Shown: positions 6,259 through 14,099, counted from the stretch's first letter. The stretch: 14,318 nt of DNA from DATAQC01 sp038232455 (GCA_038232455.1 JBBSHU010000071.1:1-14318); one strand, 5' to 3'. Notes: generated by a model not told the origin, from the sequence alone. Program-made: numbers and translations.

Positions 6259-7476
6259 ATGGTGGACCCTACGAGTGGGCGGGTCTCGCCCGGCGATCTC
6301 TTCGCCAAGTGTGATTCGTCGCGCGTGCAGGAATACCGGATGGCCGAGGCGCTCGGCCTGCTTCCGTACTTCCGCGAGATGGACAGCGAGTCGGGGCCCG
6401 TCGTCGGCCATGACGGTCGCCAGGTCATCATGCTGGGGTCCAACAATTATCTGGGGCTCACCGGCGACGATCGGGTGAAGAAGGCGGCTGTCGACGCCGT
6501 CGAGCAGTTCGGAAGCGGATGCACCGGAAGTCGCCTCATGAACGGCACGCTGTCGCTGCACCGGGAGCTGGAGACGGAGCTGGCCGACTGGACGGGTACC
6601 CAGGCGTGCCTGGTGTTCACCACGGGCTACGCCGCCAATTTGGGGCTGATCTCCACCCTCGTGAGCTCGCGCGACGCCGTGTTCGTCGACGCCTCCGGCC
6701 ATGCCAGCCTCATCGACGGCGGACGCCTGGCGTCGGGAACGCTCAAGTCGTTCCGCCACAATTCGGTGAGCGCCCTCCATCGCCGGTTGGGGGAATGGGC
6801 GGCGACGGCCGAGGGTGGTGCCCTCGTGGCCGTGGACGGGGTCTATTCCATGGAGGGCGACGTGGCCCCCGTCGGCCCCATCGCCGCTGTGTGCGCCACC
6901 ATGGGTGCTCGCCTGCTGGTCGACGAGGCCCACGCCCTCGGGGTACTCGGCCCCAAGGGGGCGGGGGCGGCGGCCGACGCCGGCGTGCAGCCGGACCTGG
7001 TGATGGGCACCTTCTCCAAGTCGCTGGGCTCCTGTGGCGGCTTCGTGAGCGGGCCCCTCGACGTCATCGACTACCTGCGCGTTTCCTGCCGGCCGTTCTT
7101 GTTCACCGCTTCGGGGGTGCCGGCGGCGATGGCCGCCGCCCTGGCCGCTACCCGCATCGCCCGGGAAGAGGACTGGCGCCGGGAGGCCGTGCGTGAGCGG
7201 GCCGACCAGCTACGGCAGGGTCTGTGCGAGCTCGGCTACGACGCCGGCCCCGACCGCGGCGCGGCCATCGTCGCCGTCCAGATCGGCGACGACTGGCATG
7301 CCGCCCGGTTGTGGCGCTGCTTGCTCGATCTCGGCGTGTACACCAACTGCGCGGTCTCGCCGGCCGTGGCACCGGGGCGGGCGCTCCTGCGCACGTCGGT
7401 GATCGCCACCCACACCGAGGCTCACATCGCCCAGGCCCTCACCGCGTTCGAGGTGGCGAAATCGACGTTGGCCTGA
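6259..7476 (+). CDS. Alpha-oxoamine synthase, serine palmitoyltransferase-like PLP enzyme
   Basis: A fold-type I PLP enzyme of 405 residues that condenses an amino acid with an acyl-thioester and loses CO2. Visible are the stacking H148 (ASGHASL), D222 and H225 (LVDEAHALG), Lys254 for the PLP Schiff base (GTFSKSLGSCGGFV), and the late Arg in ALLRTSV. Compared from memory with Sphingomonas serine palmitoyltransferase, several stretches match better than expected for BioF or Kbl: FRHNSV, GVYSMEGDVAPV, CRPFLFTAS and the Tyr-Thr-Asn after LLDLGV. It may therefore make a 3-keto-sphingoid base; 8-amino-7-oxononanoate synthase or a CqsA-like role cannot be excluded, but no bio genes are near. ATG 6259 is preferred, as a -10-like TAGTGT lies just upstream; GTG 6226 would add 11 residues. 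The 3' end overlaps the reductase gene, so the two are coupled. Confidence 0.88.
   Translation: MVDPTSGRVSPGDLFAKCDSSRVQEYRMAEALGLLPYFREMDSESGPVVGHDGRQVIMLGSNNYLGLTGDDRVKKAAVDAVEQFGSGCTGSRLMNGTLSLHRELETELADWTGTQACLVFTTGYAANLGLISTLVSSRDAVFVDASGHASLIDGGRLASGTLKSFRHNSVSALHRRLGEWAATAEGGALVAVDGVYSMEGDVAPVGPIAAVCATMGARLLVDEAHALGVLGPKGAGAAADAGVQPDLVMGTFSKSLGSCGGFVSGPLDVIDYLRVSCRPFLFTASGVPAAMAAALAATRIAREEDWRREAVRERADQLRQGLCELGYDAGPDRGAAIVAVQIGDDWHAARLWRCLLDLGVYTNCAVSPAVAPGRALLRTSVIATHTEAHIAQALTAFEVAKSTLA
7450..7453 (+). promoter_or_regulatory. Ribosome binding site for an unusual ATC start
   Basis: GAGG lies inside the end of the PLP-enzyme gene, seven bases before ATC 7461. No ATG, GTG or TTG exists in the epimerase frame near here, so this site is the main argument for where that protein starts. 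Confidence 0.4.
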
Positions 7477-8363
7477 CCGGCGCCACCGGCGCCATCGGAT
7501 CCCGCCTCCTCCACCTGCTCCTGGGCGATCCCGACGTGGCCACGGTGCGCTCGGTGGCCCGGCGGGACCTGGCGGAGCATCCCAAGCTCGCGCACACCCG
7601 GGCCGACCTGTGCGACCCGCAGGCCCGCCAGGCCCTCCAGGGCTGCGACGTCGTGTACCACCTGGCGTTCCAACTGTGGCGCTCGGGGGGAGGCAAGGGG
7701 CTGGGCCCGGTGAACATCGAGGGGACACGCAACGTGCTGTCCGCTTCTCCCGGCCGGGTGGTGTTGGCCTCGTCGGCGGCGGTCTACGGGGCGTGGCCCG
7801 ACAATCCGCTGCCGTTGACCGAGGCGTTCACGCCCCGGCCCAACGCCGAGGTCACCTACGCCCACGACAAGCTCGAGGCCGAGCGCCTGTGTACCGACGC
7901 TGCCCCGACGGCCGCCCTACGCATCTCGGCCGTGCTGGGGCCCCATTCCGACAGGCGGGTCAAGCGGTCGGCCCGGGGCTACCGTCTGGCCGTTCCGGCC
8001 ATACGCGGCGTTCGCCAGGCACTCCAATTCCTCGACGAAGACGACGCCGCCGGCGCGCTGCTCGCTGCCGGGCGGGGAACCGCCACCGGCGTGTTCAACG
8101 TGTCCACCGACGACTGGTTGAGCGAATCCGACATCGCCCGCCTGGCTGGCGGCAGGGTGGTGCGCCTGCCCCTCAAGGCCATCCTGGCCGCCTCCGAAGT
8201 GGCGGTCCGGCTCCGGCTGATGCCCTTCGGTGCCGACCGGGCCATCTTCCTCCACGGTCCCCTCGCCCTCGATCCCTCGGCCGCGGCCGACGGCCTGGGC
8301 TGGCGCCCCACCCGTTCGTCGGCCGACGTGCTGGCCACCTTCGTCGGCCGGCCGAAGGCCTGA
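7461..8363 (+). CDS. NAD-dependent epimerase/dehydratase (extended SDR), ceramide-reductase-like context
   Basis: An extended short-chain dehydrogenase/reductase of about 300 residues. The Rossmann motif TGATGAIG (T6-G13) opens the protein; the catalytic set is Ser104/Ser105 (VLASSAAVYG) with Y133-A-H-D-K137. The C-terminal half (NVSTDDWLSESDIARLAGG, then GLGWRPT) is typical of sugar epimerases and 3-beta-HSD-like reductases. Start is a problem: the frame is open far upstream inside the PLP gene, but no ATG/GTG/TTG lies close enough, and the first downstream GTG (7536) would delete the NAD-binding glycines. I propose ATC 7461, seven bases after GAGG, overlapping the PLP gene by 16 bases; a sequence error is the other explanation. 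Beside an SPT-like enzyme, a role like Caulobacter CerR (reducing the 3-oxo group of a ceramide) is plausible but unproven. Confidence 0.82.
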   Translation: MDVGLTGATGAIGSRLLHLLLGDPDVATVRSVARRDLAEHPKLAHTRADLCDPQARQALQGCDVVYHLAFQLWRSGGGKGLGPVNIEGTRNVLSASPGRVVLASSAAVYGAWPDNPLPLTEAFTPRPNAEVTYAHDKLEAERLCTDAAPTAALRISAVLGPHSDRRVKRSARGYRLAVPAIRGVRQALQFLDEDDAAGALLAAGRGTATGVFNVSTDDWLSESDIARLAGGRVVRLPLKAILAASEVAVRLRLMPFGADRAIFLHGPLALDPSAAADGLGWRPTRSSADVLATFVGRPKA

Positions 8364-8369
8364 CCCGCG

Positions 8370-8418
8370 TCCGGTCGGGTTTCCTGGCGCCAGGGTGGCG
8401 ACCCCAAACCCGACCGGA
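8370..8418. terminator. Bidirectional hairpin terminator between convergent genes
   Basis: A perfect 13-base-pair stem (8370-8382 with 8406-8418; TCCGGTCGGGTTT against AAACCCGACCGGA) encloses a 23-base loop that itself holds the palindrome CCTGGCGCCAGG (8383-8394). It sits in the 61-base gap between the epimerase (+) and TrmO (-) stops, and the stem is symmetric, so it can serve both strands. The T/A tracts are only three long, so it is stem-driven rather than a classic U-tail terminator. Confidence 0.75.
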
Positions 8419-8424
8419 ACGGCG

Positions 8425-8835
8425 TTACGAGTCGACCACCGGGTCGAGGACCGGTTTCACGTCGACGACGGGGGTGCCATCGAGGGCCTCGAGGTTGCGG
8501 ACCTGGACCCTCATGCCGTCGATCGAGATGATCTCGACACGGTGGAGCCCGATGGGGTTGGGCCGGTCCGGGGAGCGGGTGCTGAACACACCGGTCTCGG
8601 GATTCGCCGGATCCCCCCGGGGGTGGACCCTCAAGGTGTCCCGGCTCGCCCGGTCGAGCCAGGTGAGCACCACGACCTCCTCACCCGGCCGCAGATCGCG
8701 GAGCGCCGGCTCCACCCGCGGATCGAACACCAGCCAGGCGTCGGGCGACCCTTCGTTGCCCTGATTGGGCGCCTGGTCGCGGTCGACCAGCAACGATTCG
8801 ACCCGCCCGATCGGCTTCAGCTCATGGCTGGTCAA
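8425..8835 (-). CDS. trmO: tRNA (N6-threonylcarbamoyladenosine(37)-N6)-methyltransferase TrmO
   Basis: A 136-residue protein of the TrmO (YaeB, UPF0066) family, which uses S-adenosylmethionine to methylate t6A at position 37 of certain tRNAs. The opening KPIGRVES, then TGVFSTRSPDRPNPIGLHRVEI around residue 84 (the family signature), and the late LEALDGTPVVDVKP are all present. It has only the beta-barrel catalytic domain and lacks the C-terminal domain of the longer E. coli protein. The open frame reaches 8937, but that part is the shadow of the preceding gene. The best start is TTG 8835, giving MTSHELKPIGRVES, which overlaps the end of the beta-phosphoglucomutase gene by 14 bases; no strong ribosome site, so coupled translation is likely. 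A tRNA modification enzyme at the end of a sugar operon is unusual. Confidence 0.9.
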   Translation of the reverse strand: MTSHELKPIGRVESLLVDRDQAPNQGNEGSPDAWLVFDPRVEPALRDLRPGEEVVVLTWLDRASRDTLRVHPRGDPANPETGVFSTRSPDRPNPIGLHRVEIISIDGMRVQVRNLEALDGTPVVDVKPVLDPVVDS

Positions 8836-9565
8836 GAAGCTCGCCCAGGTCGGCAACCACCACGTCGGCTCCCGCCTTCCGGAGGCTGTCGGCCTGGCCG
8901 GCCCGGGCGACGCCCACCACCACGCCGAAGCCGCCACGGGCTCCCGACTCGACGCCCGACAAGGCGTCCTCGACGACGGCGGCGTTGGCCGGATCGACGC
9001 CCAACATCTTCGCCGCCTCCACGTAGGTGGCGGGGTCGGGCTTACCCGCGAGCCCTCGGTCGGACGCGACCAGGCCGTCGACCTTCTCCTCGAACAGCTC
9101 GGACAGGCCGGCGGCGGCCAGGATCTGGTCGGCGTTGCGGCTCGCGGTGACGAGGGCGACCCGCACGCCGCCCCTCTTCAGCTCCTTGATCAGCTCGACG
9201 GTCGTTTCGTAGGCGCGCACACCCTTGTCCTCGACCCACGCCCGGAAGTACCCGTCCTTGCGGTTTCCGAGCCCGCACACGGTGTCGTTCTCGGGCGGGT
9301 CGTCGGGCGTGCCCTCGGGCAACTCGATCCCCCGGGCCGCGAGAAAGCTCCGAACCCCGTCGTAGCGGTTCTTCCCGTCGACGTAGCGCTCGTAGTCGGC
9401 CCCCTCGTCGAATTCGACGAAAGGGTCGCCTCCGTCGTCGGCCTGGTCCTGGAGGTACTTGTCGAACAGCTTCTTCCAGGCGGCGGCGTGCACCGTGGCT
9501 GTCTCGGTCACCACGCCGTCCATGTCGAAGATCACGGCATCCAGATCGGCCAGGCGCTTATCCAT
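8822..9565 (-). CDS. HAD hydrolase, beta-phosphoglucomutase family
   Basis: A 247-residue haloacid-dehalogenase-superfamily enzyme that should interconvert beta-glucose 1-phosphate and glucose 6-phosphate. Motif I is D14-M-D16-GVVTET, motif II is Ser142 (LVTASRN), motif III is Lys175 (GKPDP) and motif IV E199-D200 (VVEDALSGVESG). The helical cap runs from about 28 to 115 and is longer than in Lactococcus PgmB, with YVDGKNRYDGVRSFLAARGI and the TVCGLGNRKDGYF stretch seen in actinobacterial members. ATG 9565 starts two bases after the GH65 stop; GTG 9571 in frame is an alternative. The pairing with GH65 is functional: the phosphorylase releases the substrate of this enzyme. A plain sugar-phosphatase activity cannot be excluded from sequence. 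Confidence 0.9.
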   Translation of the reverse strand: MDKRLADLDAVIFDMDGVVTETATVHAAAWKKLFDKYLQDQADDGGDPFVEFDEGADYERYVDGKNRYDGVRSFLAARGIELPEGTPDDPPENDTVCGLGNRKDGYFRAWVEDKGVRAYETTVELIKELKRGGVRVALVTASRNADQILAAAGLSELFEEKVDGLVASDRGLAGKPDPATYVEAAKMLGVDPANAAVVEDALSGVESGARGGFGVVVGVARAGQADSLRKAGADVVVADLGELLDQP

Positions 9566-9567
9566 CG

Positions 9568-12168
9568 TCACAGCTTGACCGCATCCGCAACCGCCGACCA
9601 ACCCGCGGCCTGGTGGTGGGCGACGAACGATCCGCGACCCAGCTGGACCTCGGCACCGTCACCGACGGCGACCGCGGCCGGACCGTCGAGATGGAGCAGC
9701 AAGGTCGCCGGGGTCACCTCGACGTCGATCAGCGTCCCCCGCCACCGGATGGGGAAGGCCAGCGTCGTCCACGACGGTGGCAGGTGGGGGTCGATGCGGA
9801 CGAAGTCACGTTCCGGTTGGACGCCGCCGAAGCCGAACACGGCCGCCTGCCACAGCCCGCCCATGGTGGCGATGTGCACGCCCTTGGCTGCGTTGCCCAT
9901 GTGATCGGCGAGGTCGAGGCGGGCGGCCGCCCGGAAGTAGTCCATCGCCTCGTCGAGCGCACCGACACGCGCGGCCACCGCAGCATGGATGGCAGGCGAC
10001 AGCGAACTGCCGTGGCAGGTCCTCGGTTCGTAATAGTCGAAATTGGCGACGGTGGCGCCGGTCGGGAGTGCCTCCGGCAGCATGTGGGCCAGCATGAGCA
10101 CGTCGGCTTGCTTCACGATCTGAGTGTGGCGGAGGCGGTCGACCCCGACGACCAACTCCCCGGTGAACGGGCGGGGGGCGAGGTCGACGGCTCGAAGGTT
10201 TTCCAGGGCGAAGAACCCGGCAAACTGCTCGTAGAGCCGGGAGTCGGGGTCGAACCCGTCCACCAGGCCGGCGGCGACCGATTCCCACTGCTCCACCTCC
10301 GAGGCCTGGAGGTCGAGCCGGGCCGCCAGCTCGTTCCAGGCGGCAGCGTCGATGGCGGGGACGAGGCCACAGACCTCCACGGCCGTCCGCAGGTTCCATC
10401 GGGCCAGCATGTTGGTGTAGGCGTTGTCGTCGACGCCCTCGTGGTACTCGTCGGGGCCGATCACCTCGTCGATGTGGTGACGGCCCTCGTCGTCCATCCG
10501 CACCCGGCTGGCCCAGAAGCGCGCCGTCTCCACGATCATCTCCGCCCCCATTTCGACGAGGAACTCGTCGTCGGCGGTCGCCTGCCAGTACTGCCACGTT
10601 GCCCAGGCCACATCGGCGGAGATGTGGTGCTCCTGCAGGCCGGTGAGGATCGTCAGGGTGGTCCCGTCGGGCAGGTCGATGGACGCCGGCGTCACCTCCT
10701 CGCCGGTGTCCGCCGATTCCCAGGGGTAGAGGGCACCGACGTACCCGAGCCGAACGGCCTTGGCGCGCGCCGCCGGGAGGGTCCGGTAGCGGTAGGCGAG
10801 CAGGGCACGGGCAGTGGGAGGGTGCGTCCAGATGAAGAAGGGGAGGACGAAGACCTCGGTGTCCCAGAAGACATGACCTCGGTAACCGGGACCGGTCATG
10901 GCCCGGGCACCGACGGAGGCGGCGTCGCTCTCGGGATCGCCCGCCGAGATCAGGTGGTAGAGGGAGAACCGCAGCGCCTCTTGGATGGCGGCATCGCCCT
11001 CGACGACCACATCGGCCTCGCGCCATCGGTCGCGCCAGGCCCGGCGATGGTGGGCCTGGACGCTCGCCATGCCGGCGGCCCGGGCCCGGGCCAGGGCGGC
11101 CACGGCGTCGTCGCCGGGATCGTCGTCGGAACCGTCGACGGTCCGCCCGACGGCGGCGAGTCGGTCGACCCGGCCGTCTTCGCCTTCGTCGGCGATGGCG
11201 AACGAGGCCGACGCGCCCCCGCTGGCCCGGACCGACGCGACCACTTGATCGTCGACCCGGTCGGTCTCCGCCGACGCGATGGCGCCCTGCGCGACCGGGA
11301 GGGGGATCTCGCCGGTCAACGAGATCGTGGCCGCGCCGGGTTCGGCGCCGGTCCCGGCCTCGGCCTCGGCGTGCATGGCGAGGATCGCCCGGTCGGCCAG
11401 CGAAGCGAGCCGAACGGAGCGGAATCTCCACTCTCGGCCCGTCGGAAGCAGCTGTCGCCACTCTCGGAACACGGTTGCCTGGCGGAGGTCGAGGACGCGG
11501 CGGTGCTCCAGGGTCTTGCCCGTTCCGAGATCGACAGCGTCACCGTCGACGCAGGGTTGCAAGTGCGTCCACCTGGGACCGGGCGCCAGCTCGGGGCCGT
11601 CCTGATCGCCGGGAACACATCCGAACACGCCTGCGACGAAGACTGTAGGCGACGACGGGGTGGTTCGTTCCTCGAGGGATCCACGGGTGCCCGTGCGGCC
11701 GTTGCCGACGGTGAGCCACGCCTCCACATCGCCCTCCCGCCGAGGCTCGAAACCTCCGGCTTCGAGCCTCCAGGCCTGCTCGGCGACCATCGGCGGGAAC
11801 CCCGTCTGGGCCCTGACCAGGTCTTCGAGCTGGGTCGACGCGGTGACCGTCAGGACCGCGTCAGGGGCGCCTGTGCCCGCCAGACAGCGGCGGGCCCAGT
11901 CCTCGGGTTTCATCGCCGGGACGGGGACGGGGGCGGCCGTGATGGCCGAACCGGCGACAGCCACCTCGACCACCTCGGGGGGCTGACCCGACCACACGAA
12001 GATCCTGCCCGGGCCCCGGTGCGACCCGCCGATCCCGGTGGTCGCAGCGCCGTGATCCTCTGACGCCACCAACACCACGTCGACGCCCAAGGCGCAGAGC
12101 TCGTTCAGGCGCGCCCACGGCAGCTCGGGACCCATGTGATCGCAGAACCAGAGCACGACCTCGATCAT
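9568..12168 (-). CDS. GH65 family disaccharide phosphorylase with HAD-like N-terminal region
   Basis: An 866-residue protein. From about residue 130 to the end it is a GH65 glycoside phosphorylase: N-terminal super-sandwich, then the (alpha/alpha)6 barrel with HVFWDTEVFVLPFF, the catalytic acid Glu574 in IGPDEYHEGVDDNAYTN, phosphate-site K686-Q687 (VKQADVL) and H719 (TCHGSSLSPAIHA). Such enzymes phosphorolyse maltose, trehalose or kojibiose with inversion, giving beta-glucose 1-phosphate and glucose; the exact sugar cannot be told. Residues 1-90 (VVLWFCDHMG, LGVDVVLVASEDH, GPGRIFVW) resemble a degenerate HAD/trehalose-phosphatase domain without the DxD motif, recalling mycobacterial OtsB1 fusions. 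No signal peptide, so it acts in the cytoplasm on imported or stored sugar. ATG 12168 has AGAGGG 8 bases upstream; GTG 12177 overlaps that site. It leads the operon with beta-phosphoglucomutase and TrmO. Confidence 0.92.
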   Translation of the reverse strand: MIEVVLWFCDHMGPELPWARLNELCALGVDVVLVASEDHGAATTGIGGSHRGPGRIFVWSGQPPEVVEVAVAGSAITAAPVPVPAMKPEDWARRCLAGTGAPDAVLTVTASTQLEDLVRAQTGFPPMVAEQAWRLEAGGFEPRREGDVEAWLTVGNGRTGTRGSLEERTTPSSPTVFVAGVFGCVPGDQDGPELAPGPRWTHLQPCVDGDAVDLGTGKTLEHRRVLDLRQATVFREWRQLLPTGREWRFRSVRLASLADRAILAMHAEAEAGTGAEPGAATISLTGEIPLPVAQGAIASAETDRVDDQVVASVRASGGASASFAIADEGEDGRVDRLAAVGRTVDGSDDDPGDDAVAALARARAAGMASVQAHHRRAWRDRWREADVVVEGDAAIQEALRFSLYHLISAGDPESDAASVGARAMTGPGYRGHVFWDTEVFVLPFFIWTHPPTARALLAYRYRTLPAARAKAVRLGYVGALYPWESADTGEEVTPASIDLPDGTTLTILTGLQEHHISADVAWATWQYWQATADDEFLVEMGAEMIVETARFWASRVRMDDEGRHHIDEVIGPDEYHEGVDDNAYTNMLARWNLRTAVEVCGLVPAIDAAAWNELAARLDLQASEVEQWESVAAGLVDGFDPDSRLYEQFAGFFALENLRAVDLAPRPFTGELVVGVDRLRHTQIVKQADVLMLAHMLPEALPTGATVANFDYYEPRTCHGSSLSPAIHAAVAARVGALDEAMDYFRAAARLDLADHMGNAAKGVHIATMGGLWQAAVFGFGGVQPERDFVRIDPHLPPSWTTLAFPIRWRGTLIDVEVTPATLLLHLDGPAAVAVGDGAEVQLGRGSFVAHHQAAGWSAVADAVKL

Positions 12169-12176
12169 CAACTGCA

Positions 12177-12182
12177 CCCTCT
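12177..12182 (-). promoter_or_regulatory. Ribosome binding site deciding the GH65 start
   Basis: AGAGGG on the minus strand, eight bases before ATG 12168. It overlaps the alternative GTG at 12177 and therefore favours the ATG. Confidence 0.55.
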
Positions 12183-12207
12183 CGTTGGCGATCGGAGGAA
12201 ACCGCGG

Positions 12208-12236
12208 ATGCTAGGGGTCGTTGGCGCCCGACGACA
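12208..12236 (-). promoter_or_regulatory. Candidate sigma-70-type promoter of the GH65 operon
   Basis: On the minus strand TTGTCG (12236-12231) and TAGCAT (12213-12208) are separated by exactly 17 bases, a good match to a housekeeping promoter for this GC content. Transcription would start near 12201, leaving a leader of about 33 bases that includes the ribosome site. No clear operator palindrome was found beside it. Confidence 0.5.
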
Positions 12237-12360
12237 ACACCGGCCGGGAAGTCATGGGTGGCGTGGTGGGAATGACACGAACGCGGCCACGCCGAGCCCT
12301 ACTGTCGGTACCGTGTGGTCGAGCCGCGCGTCCGAATCAGCTCCTACTCCGGTGGAGACC

Positions 12361-14049
12361 ATGGCGATCGCTGTCGGGGCGGACGGCGACGAGGCCGTCG
12401 GCGAGCCGGCGACGCTGCAACAGCAGCTCGCAGACGACCACCACTCCTCGTCGGGGTGGCACGTCGACCCAGCCGGACCACCGATCACCGACCCCGTCGC
12501 CGTTCTGAGGCACCTGGAGATCGGCGGCCGTTTCCACCGCGACACGGGGTTCGGCCGCATCTACCATCCCGGCAGCATCTCGTTCCGTGAGAACCGACCC
12601 AACGACAGCCTCCACATCGTGGTGCACGACAACCGCATCGCCGCACATGTGGACCTGGTCTCACCACTGGGCGTCCGCCCCGAACGCCCGACCGGGTACT
12701 CGGTACGCCGGGCCGTGGCCCACAACCTGGTGGGTATGGCTCAGGATCTGGTCTCGTTGCTCCGCGGGCGCCAGGGCGACCACCGCAGCGAGCTCGACTG
12801 CGAGTGGGTCTGGGACTCGTGGCGGGCGGTGCCCGACGTGGGCGATCTCCTCGATCCACAGGCGTCGGCGTGGAGCGTGCAGCTCGAGGTTCGGGTCAGT
12901 GGTTCTCTCGACGAGGCCCGGCTGCGGACGGCACTGGCCGAGGCGCTGAGCAGTCACCGCTTCGAGTACGACCCCCTGGAGGTCGTCAGCTGCCCTGACG
13001 ACTCCGCCCTCGACAAGACCCGCAACGAGCTGCAGCGCATGCCGATGACGCTGACCGAGTGGCCGCCGCTGCGGGCGCGGTTGGTGCGGCACCACGACGG
13101 CGACATCCTGATGCTCAACATCAATCACGCAGCCAGTGACGGCTTCAGCGGGCTTCGGGTGCTGGGCTCGATCGCCGCTGCCTACGCGGGCGAAGCCGAC
13201 CGTGATCCACCGCTCGACTTCCCCACGATCCGCGACCTGCCGGTGCGCCCGGCGTCGGCCCCGGTCTCGACGCTCCGGGGCCGGTACCGCATCCTCGTGG
13301 AACGGCTGCGCAACCAGCTGGCCCGGCCGGCCCGGTTGGCCACGGAAGATCCCGGGGACGAACCGGGCTACGGCTTCCACCTGGTGAAACTGTCGACCGA
13401 GGACACCCGGTCCGTGGCCAGTACCGAGCACCCGGGCACCAGCAGGAACATCCTCATGGCCGGGCTGCACCTGGCCATCGGCGACTGGAACCTCGAGCAC
13501 GGCCAGCCCGGTCGTCGCGTCGGCGTACTCGTCCCGGTGAACCTGCGTCCCGACGATTGGCGCCACGAAAGAGTGGGGAACTTCTCGGTCACCGCCCGGG
13601 TGTCGACAAGCCGACGCCACCGGGCCGGCCCGGCGTCCGCCCTCAAGGCCATCACCACCCAGACCACCCGGAACAAGCGTTCCCGCACGGGTGTGGCCCT
13701 GCTCGGGGCCCTCGACCGCACGCGCCTGTTGCCGTTGTGGGCAAAGCAGTCCCAGGTCGTGCTCCAGCCGCTCACCGGCAACCGCCTGGTCGATACGGCC
13801 ATGCTCGCCAACGTCGGATGGGTCGATGACCCGCCGTCGTTCGGGCCCGAGGCGGGCGAGACACTCGAGGTCTGGTTCTCGATACCGGCCCGGGTGCCCG
13901 AATGCCTGTGCATCGGTGCGGTGACGGTGGCCGGCCGGCTCCACCTGGTCATCCGGTACCCGCACCGCCTGTTCAGCCCCGCCGCCGCCCGACGCTTCGC
14001 CGACTGCTTCGTGGCTCAGATCCGCATGGTTGCAGCCAGCCGCTCCTGA
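12361..14049 (+). CDS. Condensation / PapA-WES-type acyltransferase with an extra N-terminal domain
   Basis: A 562-residue protein. From about residue 170 onward it has the fold marks of the CoA-dependent acyltransferase superfamily (NRPS condensation, PapA, wax-ester synthase): N255-H256-A-A-S-D260-G261 is the HHxxxDG site with the first His replaced by Asn, keeping the catalytic second His, and PVNLRPDDWRHERVGNFSV near residue 430 is the usual late motif. It should move an acyl group from a thioester to an alcohol or amine. The first 165 residues contain a well-formed but unrecognised region (FHRDTGFGRIYHPGSISF, SLHIVVHDNRIAAHVDLVSPLG). Start: ATG 12361 follows GGTGGAG closely; GTG 12313, 7 bases after a TACTGT box, could be a leaderless alternative. 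It diverges from the GH65 operon and no carrier-protein or NRPS gene is near. Confidence 0.8.
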   Translation: MAIAVGADGDEAVGEPATLQQQLADDHHSSSGWHVDPAGPPITDPVAVLRHLEIGGRFHRDTGFGRIYHPGSISFRENRPNDSLHIVVHDNRIAAHVDLVSPLGVRPERPTGYSVRRAVAHNLVGMAQDLVSLLRGRQGDHRSELDCEWVWDSWRAVPDVGDLLDPQASAWSVQLEVRVSGSLDEARLRTALAEALSSHRFEYDPLEVVSCPDDSALDKTRNELQRMPMTLTEWPPLRARLVRHHDGDILMLNINHAASDGFSGLRVLGSIAAAYAGEADRDPPLDFPTIRDLPVRPASAPVSTLRGRYRILVERLRNQLARPARLATEDPGDEPGYGFHLVKLSTEDTRSVASTEHPGTSRNILMAGLHLAIGDWNLEHGQPGRRVGVLVPVNLRPDDWRHERVGNFSVTARVSTSRRHRAGPASALKAITTQTTRNKRSRTGVALLGALDRTRLLPLWAKQSQVVLQPLTGNRLVDTAMLANVGWVDDPPSFGPEAGETLEVWFSIPARVPECLCIGAVTVAGRLHLVIRYPHRLFSPAAARRFADCFVAQIRMVAASRS

Positions 14050-14075
14050 GGGGACCGCCATGCCCGGCGCCGTTC

Positions 14076-14099
14076 GTGGGGTCGTGAGCCGACCTCCAC
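14076..14099 (+). terminator. Stem-loop after the acyltransferase
   Basis: GTGG-GGTCG, a five-base loop TGAGC, then CGACC-T-CCAC form a nine-pair stem with one bulged T, starting 27 bases after the stop. There is no T-run, so it may be a stem-only terminator or an RNA-processing structure. Confidence 0.45.

Noticed and set aside
5064..6314. 416-codon open frame on + across the hydrolase and EEP genes
   Set aside because: Crosses two genes with intact catalytic residues on the other strand and has no recognisable domain.
9613..12063. 816-codon open frame on + across GH65
   Set aside because: It is antisense to a protein with full GH65 motifs; long antisense frames are expected at this GC content, and its residues (runs of G, R, D, P) show no domain.
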